A DNA stretch of 64,000 nt from positions 558,001 through 622,000 of the forward strand of contig JADJEI010000013.1 of the NCBI GenBank assembly GCA_016709155.1, written 5' to 3'. The notes under the pieces are model-generated. The model saw nothing but the letters and a program-made list of their open reading frames with translations, did no database searches and was not told the DNA's origin. The stretch's first letter is position 1, and every line of letters starts with the position of its first letter. Made by a program: the position numbers and the translations under genes. Source of the DNA: Ignavibacteriales bacterium (GTDB lineage Bacteria; Bacteroidota; Ignavibacteria; Ignavibacteriales; Ignavibacteriaceae). Shown here one piece after another: positions 38,001 to 47,271 of the stretch.

Positions 38001-40081
38001 CATGAATAATTTTGGAACTGAAGATACATTGGGTTTTAATTATTCGATTCAACATTTTGCATTAGGTAATTTAGTTGAGGAATTTAGCGGACAAAAAGTG
38101 CTGCCCCCCTTTCAAGACACTTTAAACATCTGGGTGAAAACAAAAAATTTAGCGGGTCAGCATTCCTTAATCATAAACCTGGATTCTTCAAATGAAATCG
38201 AAGAAATTTATGAAGATGATAATTCAGTAAGTTTTAATTTTTATATCTACTCCTCTGCTTTGAGGGATTTGCTCAAACATAGAATTGAAAACCCGGCTAT
38301 CACCTCTTTGCAGATTCTGAATCCTTCAGCTTTTGAGGCTGCTAATTTTAATATTCAATACCAGATTTCTGAATTTGAGGATTTCCAGACCAATCAGGAA
38401 TTTACTATCCCTGCAGATTCCTTTTTAACCAAAATAGATTTATCACAATTACTTCAGAATAAAAGATATTTTATCCGTTACAAATTAGATGATCCAAATT
38501 CTGTTTATTCGAATACGGTTTCTTTTTTCAATTCCGGCGATAACGATTTTTTATTGATAGACTCTGTTTCGTTTAATAATCAATCTTTGAATGATTTAAC
38601 TTTTTCTAATTCAAAATTGAGCATCGCTCCAGGTCTGGATAATATATCAGTTACCTCAGCCGGGTTTGAAGCGGGTGCAACTTTTTTTCGCGGTTCCTGG
38701 GCGCTAATTGGGAAAAAAGGCGCCACCCCCGGGAATGTTTTGGAAGTTTTACGCGGCAGATACGATGGTTTGATTTTTATAGACTCTAATTTTGTCGTTC
38801 AGCGAACGAATGGAACATTTGAGACCGCAGAACTCGGTCCTTCAACCAGTTGGCAAAATGTTTTTGTTGATCAAAATATTCCAGGTGGAAATATAGTTTA
38901 TTCTGTTTTTGGTATTGATAGTACAGGAACTTCGGATTCACTTGCGGTATTAAATCTAAGCAGCGGTTCAGCGGATTTAAGTTTTATTAATTCAAAAACT
39001 TATCCCAAAATAAAAATCAAATCAAGTTTACCGGCACAACCGAGGGCGTTTCACCAGAGATTAATTCACTCGGAATTAACTATTCAGGTTTGCCGGAATT
39101 GGGAACAAACTTTCAAGTTGTTTCCCTTGTCGAAGATAGTATTCTCGCAGGTGGTGCAGCAGAATTAAATTTTTGGATTTACAATCCGGCGATGCTGATG
39201 CGGAAAACTTTAATGTGAAAGTTGAATTAATAAATGAAGATAATTCCATTACAGTAATTCAAAACGAATTAATTAGCACTCTGCCTGCTAATAGCAGAAA
39301 GAAGTTTAATGTGATTTATCAAACAGCCGCAACCGACACACAAAAAAGTTTTGTAATTACTATTGATCCGGATAAGAAAGTTGAAGAATATTTTGAGGAC
39401 AATAATTTCTTCGCTAAGACTCTTTATTTTAAAAATGATATTGTTCCTCCAGATATTTATATAACATTTGATGATACGGAAGTGATAAATGGCGACTTTG
39501 TTTCGAGTGAACCTAAAATTAAAATTGCTTTAAGCGACGATTCACCGCTGCCGATAACCGATACAACTTCTCCAAAAATTTATTTAAATAAATCCCTATT
39601 TATTATGGCGGCAATTCTTCAGTTCTTACTCACTACAAACTCCTCCAATCCAAAATTTGTAGCCGAATACAATCCAACATTAAGTGATGGTGAATATTTA
39701 CTGCGCATAGCTGCAAAAGATTTAAATGGTAATTTTTCCGACTCAGCTTCAAGCGAAATTCGTTTCATCGTTTCTTCCGAAGCGAAACTTTTATACGTTT
39801 ATAATTACCCTAACCCTTTTGCGGATGAAACTTTTTTTACTTTCAAGCTGACACAAATACCGGATGAGTTTAAAATTAAAATATTTACTGTTGCCGGCAG
39901 ACTGGTTAAAGAATTTTCCAAAGCCCCTTCCGAGCTTAACTATGACTTTAATCGCATCTATTGGGATGGTCGTGATAAGGATGGTGATTTAATTGCCAAT
40001 GGAGTTTATTTTTACAAAGTTATTATGAAAAAAGATCAAAAGATTGAAACAACTACACAAAAATTAGCTTTGGTTCGTTAA
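35020..40081 (+). pseudogene. Gingipain-like C25 peptidase with T9SS sorting domain (PorU-like), multiply frameshifted
   Basis: Intended protein is about 1,680 residues; around nine one-base lesions split it into segments. Signal peptide MKTFLYFYTACIVFLSFNIFAQ. A PorU/C25-like N-terminal region (EYLKIG, ISKSDL) is followed by the catalytic domain from about 36820 (DYIAITNQKFLQSAPNYV). The catalytic His is at 37511-37513 in SYLGHSGTATWDN and the Cys at 37604-37606 in ITDFGCSTNKFAEPD. Then come CARDB-like beta domains and a T9SS type A sorting domain (YNYPNPFADETFF ... IYWDGRDKDGDLIANGVYFY). It may be the T9SS sortase PorU or a secreted protease. Lesions sit in short A/T runs and each side reads as good protein, so error is likelier than decay. 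Confidence 0.75.
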
Positions 40082-40114
40082 TTAAACATTCAATAACAAA
40101 TAGAAAAAAATAAA

Positions 40115-41458
40115 ATGAAAAAATTTCTTCTATCGCTTTTATTATTATTGAGTATTTCAGTAAATGCTCAATTCAACCAATATCCTCAGCCTAATGAAGG
40201 AATGCTCACAGGTGGGCTTGGTTTAAATTATATAGATGGGATTTATATTACAGATTAAGCTTTCGTCGAAATATCCTTCATGAACTGGGGTGTTGGACTT
40301 GATCTCAATTTTGATATTGATCAGGAAGGAAACCTTAGAAAGGAAAATTATAATGAATTTTCCGATTATCTCATTTAATCAGATATGTCCGTTACGGCAC
40401 CAAGCATGAACCACTATTTATTAAACTTGGAGCGCTTGATTACTATACACTTGGTCACGGAAGTATTATGATGCAGTACAACAACAGCCCCACCTTTGAT
40501 GCAAGAAAAGTCGGACTTGTGCTTGACGCAGATCTCGGCAAGTTTGGCTTCGAATCTATTTACAGTAAATTTGGCGAAGCCGGAGTTGTTGGAATTAGAG
40601 GTTACGCTCGCCCCCTCCAATACACTTCGGTTGGCGATATACCAATTATCGGAGGACTTGAAACAGGCGTAACGTTTGCAGGTGATTTTCATGAACGGGC
40701 AGGGGTGACTTCAGGTTTGTACACCACCACCACCAACGAAGTTATTTCCCAAACCGATGAAGGAGCGGTAAGTATTATCGGTTTTGATTTAGGACTCCCG
40801 CTCATCAGAACACCACTGACTGATCTGACAATCTATTATGATTTTGCTAAGATCATTAATTTTGGAAGCGGATCAGCCGCCGGTGCAATTTTGGAACTTA
40901 ATGGACTTGGATTGGTAAATCTTGTTTGCAAAATTAGAAAGAAGATTTAATGGAGATCATTATCTGCCCTCTTACTTTAATTCATTTTATGAGATTGAAA
41001 GATTTAATCTTGCAGACAACGGATCTGTTATCAGTAAAGCCGGGCAATTGCTTTCTGCAGGAAATCAAAGCAATGGTTTTTATGGTGAGCTTGGTGTTGA
41101 TGTGATTGGAATGTTTAACATACTCGGAAGCTATCAGCGATTAGATGATTACCCGACAAGCGGCATTTTACATTTGTGGACCGAAGTGGCTCCCGAAGAA
41201 GCGCCGGTAGTTGCAAGGGCAGGGTATGACAAAATAAATATTATTGATGAAGCAGATCTTTTCAAACTCGATGACCGTTCCTATTTATTTTTTGAACTCG
41301 GCTATAAACCCATGCCTTATTTGATTGTATCAATGGTTTATAGCTGGACATTTGCTCCGATAAGAGATGCGGGCGACAACATCATTACCTATGAGCCGCA
41401 GAAGAGAATTGAACCGAGAGTTTCGTTTGTTTATCCATTCTCGTTCGGAGGAAATTAA
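40115..41458 (+). pseudogene. Outer-membrane beta-barrel protein, about five frameshifts
   Basis: Starts MKKFLLSLLLLLSISVNAQF, a clean signal peptide, then QYPQPNEGMLTGGLGLNYID. After lesions near 40245-40275 the frame continues as FMNWGVGLDLNFDIDQEG, LIRYVRYGTKHEPLFIKLG and DYYTLGHGSIMMQYNN, and after one near 40925 as LFAKLERRFNGDHYLPSYF, ending YPFSFGGN at 41458. Total about 447 residues of alternating barrel-like strands. It resembles large barrels encoded beside T9SS components in this group, but I cannot name it. It follows the C25 gene by 33 bases and is ended by a strong bidirectional terminator. Confidence 0.65.
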
Positions 41459-41469
41459 TTCTGATTAAT

Positions 41470-41506
41470 AAAATATGACATCCTGTTAATCGGGATGTCA
41501 TATTTT
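41470..41506. terminator. Strong bidirectional terminator between convergent genes
   Basis: AAAATATGACATCC, a 9-base loop, then GGATGTCATATTTT: a perfect 14-bp stem with A-tract on one side and T-tract on the other. It sits between convergent genes ending at 41458 (plus) and 41527 (minus), so it can serve both. Confidence 0.9.
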
Positions 41507-41526
41507 CTAGTATTATTAAAATTAAA

Positions 41527-42661
41527 TCAGCGAAGCAAAATCATCTTCTTCGTTTCAACAAAACTAACAGCCCCGCTCACGGGGTAAACTCTTAATTGGT
41601 AGTAGTACACTCCGCTGGACAGGCTGATAGCATGTCCTACATTAAACTCAACTTCATAACTGCCGGGCTGCCGTGGTTCGTTTACAAGTGTTGCAACTTC
41701 ATTTCCTAAAACATCAAATACTTTTAACGAAACCGGTATGTCACCCTTCGACAAGCTCAGGGTGACAGAAGGGATGGTGTATTTTATTTTTGTTGTTGGA
41801 TTAAATGGATTCGGATAATTCTGCTCCAATGTAAATTCTGTAGGTGAATTTATTTCCACTTCAACTGTGTTTGAGTATTCAAAACTTCCATCAAAGTCTA
41901 ATTGTTTTAACCTGTATTGATAAGTTCCTGCAGAAAGATTTTCATCAGTGAAAGAATAACTCTTTGGTTCAGCAGTAGTACCGAAGCCGGGAACGAAAGC
42001 AATTTGATTCCAGTCCTGATTGCCGACTGAAGACTGAGGACTGCCGACTTGTTTTCTTTCTATTTCAAACCCGCTGTTATTCGTCTCCGTTGCTGTTTGC
42101 CAGTTAAGCGAAACGGAGTTTAGCTCTGCTGTTGCTGTGAAGAATGTTAGTTCGACTGGGACTATATGTTCAACAATATGAATTGGAGTATTTTCACTAA
42201 AATTCCATTTGTCAAATGAATTAGGAATTCCATCATCATTCACACTGTTACCAACTGCATAAAGTGTATCGAATCCTAAAGTGATGGGGGCGGTATAGCT
42301 GAACCCAATAGACTGTATCGTTGCTAAAAGCTTTTGGCTGAGTATGAGTTAATTCATTATTCAAAATCCAGACTGAACCATCAACAGGTGCAAGGTATCC
42401 AAACATTGCGGCAACATCGAAGCCGCCTTCTACGGCAGCGCCGCCGGAAATATAAATTCTAAAAATTTCACTTTGCCCGGCTTCAATTGAATCGGGACCT
42501 TCAAACCAAACGCTAACAGTTGGTTCGGGAGAAAAATTATGGCAAGCACAACCTGCACCGCCGGTTAACTTTGTAACCCCGGTTATGCCCGTTGGATATG
42601 GAGCGCCTCCTATTATTAGAAGGGAAAAAAAGATAACGATCAGTAAAATATTTATTTTCAT
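41527..42661 (-). CDS. Choice-of-anchor-V-like T9SS-secreted protein, one frameshift
   Basis: About 378 residues. Signal peptide MKINILLIVIFFSLLIIGGA, then PYPTGITGVTKLTGGAGCAC followed by HNFSPEP, the N-terminal CxCH-containing signature of choice-of-anchor V proteins. One extra G near 42310 shifts the frame; removing it gives VYWFSYTAPITLGFDTLY and then GNSVNDDGIPNSFDKWNF. An FN3-like domain (VELTFFTATAELNSVSLNW) precedes a T9SS type A sorting domain (FTLEQNYPNPFNPTTKI ... SFVETKKMILLR). It is exported by the type IX system and anchored or released at the surface. The loops of the last two domains carry unusual repeat insertions, listed separately. Confidence 0.82.
41571..41584. repeat. GC-rich hairpin read in frame in a T9SS sorting domain
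   Basis: CCCCG-CTCA-CGGGG, a 5-bp stem with a 4-base loop, stands out against AT-rich surroundings. On the minus strand it codes the YPVSGAV stretch between VYYYQLR and SFVETKKM, where sorting domains normally have only one or two residues. Confidence 0.5.
41617..41637. repeat. Short inverted repeat in the sorting-domain loop
   Basis: GGACA-N11-TGTCC, 5-bp arms, coding GHAISLS on the minus strand just before the conserved SSGVYYY turn. Weak on its own; noted because three similar insertions lie in the same gene. Confidence 0.3.
41739..41767. repeat. 29-bp palindromic element inserted in frame (CCCTTCGACAAGCTCAGGG core)
   Basis: TGTCACCCT and AGGGTGACA form perfect 9-bp arms around an 11-base centre. 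The core CCCTTCGACAAGCTCAGGG is a short dispersed repeat I have seen in other environmental bacterial genomes. Here it codes TLSLSKGD on the minus strand inside the sorting domain, between KYTIPS and VSLKVFDVLG, and keeps the frame open. Confidence 0.65.
42017..42050. repeat. Direct-repeat insertion of GACTGA-type units in the FN3-like domain
   Basis: TGCCGACT occurs at 42021-42028 and 42042-42049, with GACTGA units between them at 42025 and 42032. On the minus strand it codes QVGSPQSSVGNQ between FEIERK and DWNQIAFVPGFGT. The neighbouring T9SS gene has a shorter loop at the same place. Confidence 0.5.
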
Positions 42662-42732
42662 TTAACTCCTTTGAAAAAAAAAGAGGGAAGCAATGTGCAT
42701 CCTCAATAATGAATTATTTTTTCAACTTAAAA

Positions 42733-44150
42733 TTATTTTAGCAATGTCATTTTTCTTGAAGCAGAATAAACACTGCCGTTTATTCCAGTTGCTTCCAAAA
42801 GATAAACATAAATTCCGCTCGAAAGATTTTCGGTTTTAAAGTTTACTTCATTTATTCCAGCAGAAAATCTGCATTAGTAATTTCAGAAACAATTTGCCCC
42901 CAAAGATTATAGACAAGAAATTTTTTCTCTGCTTTTTTCGGGTAAAGTAAATTTAATTGAAGTGTTAGGATTAAACGGATTCGGGAAATTCTGTGCAAGC
43001 TCAAAGATACTTGGAACTCCAGCATCAACTTCAACTACATCAGAATACTCAAACTTGCCGTCAAAATCTATCTGACGAAGTCTAAAATATTGTTTACCTG
43101 TAAAGGATTTTTCAATCGAATATGAATACGAATGAACTTCGGTTGAAGTTCCAAATCCGGGCACATAACCGATCTTAGTGAACTCAACACCATCATTGCT
43201 TTGTTCAATTTCAAAACCTTGATTATTAACTTCTGTAGCAGTTGTCCAATTCAAATTAATATTATCATTAATTACAGAAGCCGAGAATGAACTTAGCTCA
43301 ACCGGAATGAATGAAGGTGAAAATAATTTGTGTACAGTCCATCACCCTGAGCAGCGAAAACAGTAGAAGTATCCGCAATGTAAAATCTGGTAATTACCAA
43401 AACTAATGGAGGTGATGTCCAGCTCTGTCCAAAGTTAGTTGATTTCAAAAAGCCGCCGCCGCCGGACCATTTAGTAGCCCAGGCTATACCCGAACCACTT
43501 AAATCAACAGCGATTGTTGGAATTTCGCCGGAAGTATTAAAAACACTTGTCCACGTCAAACCGTAATCAGTGCTGCGAAAAATTCCCGTACCGTTGTCAC
43601 CGAGTAGAATAATACTTGTGTCAGGAAACACTTCAATATCGCAGGGGGTGGAAGTTCCAACAGATGTTGAGATAGTTGTCCATGTTGTCCCAAAGTCAGT
43701 TGAGCGAATAAAATTGCTGTTGCTCATTGTGTAAATAGTGTCGGGATGTGTTGGATCCGGGTGTCATAGGAATACCAAAGAAGGAAAAACTTAAACCATC
43801 AAGAACGATATTCCAGCTTGCACCGTAATCAGTGGTTTTAAGAATTTTATCACTTGGAAGCCTCAATAGCGACAAGCATTGTCCCGGGAATTCGATCATT
43901 CAAAATAATGTTTTTAATTTCTGTTGCGCCAGAGACGTTTATTCCCATCTGAGTAAATGTTTCTCCGCGATCGGTACTTTGCTAAATTTTATTGTCAGAT
44001 CCAAAATAGACGTTATTGAAATTAGCTGATTCAACATCAATTGGTCCGCCGAGGGCTAGTGCCTGATCGCTTAAGCTGCCAGGTGTAAGGCTGGGAAAAA
44101 CTATTGCTGAGGTGAGCAATACAAACACACAAAGTAAAAAAGCTTTTCAT
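42733..44150 (-). pseudogene. BNR-repeat T9SS-secreted protein with amber codon and frameshifts
   Basis: Signal peptide MKSFLLCVFVLLTSAIVF. An in-frame TAG at 43982-43984 sits where FGSDNKI-x-QSTDRGETF needs a Trp (TGG to TAG would be one change). Further breaks lie near 43870, 43740, 43310 and 42920. Repaired, it is a protein of about 470 residues with BNR/sialidase-type propeller repeats (KTTDYGASW, RSTDFGTTW, RSTDYGLTW, KSTNFGQSW), an FN3-like domain (FEIEQSNDGVEFTKIGYVPG) and a T9SS sorting domain (LAQNFPNPFNPNTSI ... MTLLK). It is probably a surface adhesin or binding protein. Nonsense plus indels make this the best case for real decay, but error is still possible. Confidence 0.7.
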
Positions 44151-44384
44151 TAAGACATTCCTTTTAAATTATGAGGATTTAATAAATGATGATTAGATAT
44201 TGGGTTTAACATAATTATTTATTGGTTAAATGAAAAATAATATGAAGCGTTAAATAAATTTTATCTGTTTCAAATTTTAAAATATTGATAGACAAGAAAA
44301 TTGCTTTAAATGAATTTGGTTTGATAAAAGAAAAATCTCTAAGTTTATTTCAAAAAAAAATATTATTTACTAATCTATCAGGCT

Positions 44385-45097
44385 ATGAATCTTCACATAC
44401 TCGTTTTTGCTGCGCATCCCGATGATGCTGAACTCTCAATGGGCGGAACCATCGCTAAACTAACTTCTTCGAATCTTAAAGTTGGAATAATTGATTTAAC
44501 AAGGGGGGAGCTTGGTGCATGGGGACCGCCGAAACCCGCCAAAGAGAAGCTTTTCAGGCTGCCATCGTTCTTAAATCCGCCTTAAGAGAAAACCTTTTAA
44601 TGCCCGATGGAAATATTCAGCGCAATAAAGAAAATTTAATGAAAGTAATAATGGCAATCAGAAAATTTAAACCAAAATTATTTTCGCTCCTTACTTCAAC
44701 GACCGGCATCCTGATCATATTGATGCAAGTAAACTTATTAAAGGAAGCTATGTTTGCCTCCGGCTTAGCGAAGATTAAAACCTTTGATAGAGAAGTTCCG
44801 CAGAAGTCTTCAGACCTTCAAAATTATTTTATTATATGCAGACTTATACTTTCGACCCGAGTTTTATTGTTGATGTTAGTTCAACTTTTGAAACTAAGAT
44901 GAAAGCCGTTAAATGCTATTCAACACAATTTCACGATGCGAAAAGTAAAGAGCCCGAAACATTTATTAGCAAACCTGAATTTTTAGATTATGTAGAAGCG
45001 AGGGAAAGTTTATGGATTTCAAATCGGCAAGCATTACGGCGAACCGTTCTTTTGTGAAGAAAAAATTGAATTGGACTTAATAAATTTATTGCGCTGA
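44385..45097 (+). pseudogene. bshB1: Bacillithiol biosynthesis deacetylase BshB1, about five frameshifts
   Basis: LmbE/PIG-L-like zinc deacetylase of about 237 residues. The zinc site [13 protein letters not shown] is near the N-terminus. GELGA runs into [29 protein letters not shown] carries the second zinc His motif, and the C-terminal YGFQIGKHYGEPFF is specific to BshB1. Breaks near 44518, 44677, 44745, 44815 and 45012 are each one base. BshB1 deacetylates GlcNAc-malate to GlcN-malate, the middle step of bacillithiol synthesis. bshA and bshC are not in the window. Its 3' end overlaps the convergent kinase gene. Confidence 0.82.
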
Positions 45098-46155
45098 CGG
45101 AAGTACAATAATTATTTCTGTTCTTTCTCCATAAATACTATTTATTAAAAATTGACCACCGTACATTTCGGTTAGCTTTTTCGAAATGATCAACCCCAAC
45201 CCCGCCCCTTGCTGTTCATAGTTGTCTCTTTCAAATTGAATATATGCACCCATTTGCGAAATTTGCTCTGCGGTAAATCCTCTCCCTTTATCCGAAATTA
45301 TAAGGTAATACTTATTGTTATCATTATAACCTTTCAAAACAACCGGACTGCCGGCTAATGAAAATTTAGAAGCATTATCAGCTATTTCTTCGATGATTAG
45401 CGAGAGATCATTCGGCGAAATAGCCACATTTGATTTTTCCAAGTTCATTGAAATATCTGATGCACGGTTATACTGTTCAGCAATTTTTTCAACAATGCTT
45501 TTGATTAAAGATATGCTAAGAGGAACGAAAGGAGAATTTAATTTGCCGGAATCTTTTGATAGTATTTCGAGTTTTGTGTAGGTGATAAAATTTCTTATCA
45601 AATGATTTAATCTTAAACCTGATTGATAAATAGATTTTGCAAATTCAAAATTTTCATATTTCATCATCACCGGCAAATCTATCCATCATTATTTGCGAGT
45701 AGCCAATGATAGAAACAAGTGGTGTGCGAAGTTCATGCGGAAGCTTTTGTAATACTGCTTCTTATCTGTTCATTTTTTGTTGACTGACTTCGTTTCTGTT
45801 TAACCTTGATTTTATAGAGGCTATCAGTTCGTCTGGTAAAAAAGGTTTTGCGATATAATCATCAGCGCCAAGATTCATTCCGGCTCGTACATCTTTGCTG
45901 TCGGCGAGCGCACTTAAAAATATCAGAGGAATAGAAGCGGTAATGTTATCCTTCCTTACTTCCTGCAATACATTATAACCATTCAATCCAGGCATTTTAA
46001 TATCACAAAGAATTAAATCGGGCAGATATTTTTTGCTGCTGATATTCCTGTCCTTCCATTTTCAGCTTGATAGCATTCAAATCCTTCTTCAGTTAATAGT
46101 TCAACAATTGACTCCCGTATTAATTTTTCGTCTTCAACGATTAAAATTTTTGCAT
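45086..46155 (-). pseudogene. REC-histidine kinase hybrid, several frameshifts
   Basis: ATG at 46155, with one base missing before AKILIVEDEKLIRESIVELL. The receiver domain continues LPDLILCDIKMPGLNGYNVL (phospho-Asp in CDIKMPG) and DDYIAKPFLPDEL (conserved Lys). After breaks near 45770 and 45740 the H-box LPHELRTPLVSIIGYSQIMM follows, and after one near 45665 the HATPase_c domain: EEIADNASKFS (N box), ISDKGRGFT (G1), GAGLGLIISKKL (G2). About 355 residues, no membrane segment. A soluble kinase with an N-terminal receiver probably acts within a phosphorelay. No obvious output gene adjoins it. Confidence 0.75.
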
Positions 46156-46251
46156 ATAAACTTATTCTATATTTTGAAAGAGATGAATAAATTGAACAGA
46201 TTTTCCAAAAGCAATTTATTTCTTGTATTGAATATAAAATATTTTTTGCTT

Positions 46252-46965
46252 CTATTTCAAAAGAGATTCTTTACTAAAAATGCTGTCAGGAAAAGCTAAA
46301 TCAAACTCGATCTTCGAGAGTTTTAATTCTTCACTAAAGTTGCCCCACTCAGTTCTAATCTTGTTTGGAAAGGGAATGCCATTGTAAAGTTTGTAATCGG
46401 AGTATTGAGTTTTAGTTTCAATTATTAATTCTCCGTCCTGCTGGCTTTGAATTATTCTGTCAATCAGGTAAGTCTTCGCATCAAGATAAATATTTGATTC
46501 ATCACCATTTGGTTTTGTGCATTTGATTCGATAAAAATCTTTTTTGTTTACTTTTTCTTTTCCGACTAATTCTAAGTTGTGCTGCTTTTCTTTATAACAG
46601 AAAAAATATCCATCAAGATCAGCTTTAAAAATCAGTTGATCTTTTTCATAAGGTTTTACTTCTATAATGCTTTTAGAATTCAAATCATATTGCAAAACAT
46701 CTTTATCCTTAACTAATGTATTCAAATTTTGTTCAACAGTATGCTTTTCAATTCGCATCAGATTGTTTCTTCTGTGGAAGATGATCAAGCTTCCCTCATC
46801 CTTGCCGGATTTTATTTTATATTCCAACTGTAGAGTTTGGACTTTGTTAAATTTGTCCTGTTTTACAGCATCAAACTGAAGGTCTATTATTTCATCAAGC
46901 GTTTGTGGAATAATAAAAGATAAATTAAAAAGCAGAACGATGAGAAACAGAAATATTGTTTTCAT
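46252..46965 (-). CDS. LolA-like outer-membrane lipoprotein-sorting family protein
   Basis: 237 residues from ATG 46965 (MKTIFLFLIVLLFNLSFIIP, a signal peptide); an in-frame ATG 14 codons upstream adds only non-signal residues. The body has alternating strands typical of the LolA/LolB half-barrel: QTLQLEYKIKSGKDEGSLII, NLMRIEKHT, ELVGKEKVNKKDFYRIKCTK, NIYLDAKTYLIDRI and NGIPFPNKIRTEW. Proteins of this type carry acyl chains or lipoproteins across the periplasm, but this branch (DUF4292/outer-membrane lipoprotein-sorting like) is not the canonical LolA. It stands alone with about 300 non-coding bases upstream. Confidence 0.7.
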   Translation of the reverse strand: MKTIFLFLIVLLFNLSFIIPQTLDEIIDLQFDAVKQDKFNKVQTLQLEYKIKSGKDEGSLIIFHRRNNLMRIEKHTVEQNLNTLVKDKDVLQYDLNSKSIIEVKPYEKDQLIFKADLDGYFFCYKEKQHNLELVGKEKVNKKDFYRIKCTKPNGDESNIYLDAKTYLIDRIIQSQQDGELIIETKTQYSDYKLYNGIPFPNKIRTEWGNFSEELKLSKIEFDLAFPDSIFSKESLLK

Positions 46966-47271
46966 TTTATGCTCCGAAAAGGAATAATTGATTGATGTCA
47001 AAACCAAATGTGAATATTTTTATCGGCAGAAAGGGGGAGACAAATAAATGCGCAGAATCAAGACAAACAAGAGCATATCGAGCACACATCGAACAAACTC
47101 CTTATTGTTGACCAAAACTTATAAAAATATTTTGAAGATAGCAATCAGTAACTTTATCCTTTGTGATAATTTAATTGTAACAAGAAGACATTTTCTCTAA
47201 TTTTCACGTAGTTAAATCTATGCTTTTATCAAATCAAAAATATTTTAATTAACTATTTAATCGGGTGATTT
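46966..47271. other. Non-coding stretch between divergent genes
   Basis: About 306 bases between the LolA-like gene (minus) and the BNR protein gene (plus). No open frame with a ribosome site, no tRNA-like fold and no terminator seen. It must hold both promoters, but I see no clear TAnnTTTG box. Confidence 0.5.

Noticed and set aside
42733..44150. CxxCH or enzyme function in the BNR protein
   Set aside because: Only Asp-box repeats and the sorting domain are visible; no catalytic sialidase residues could be identified.
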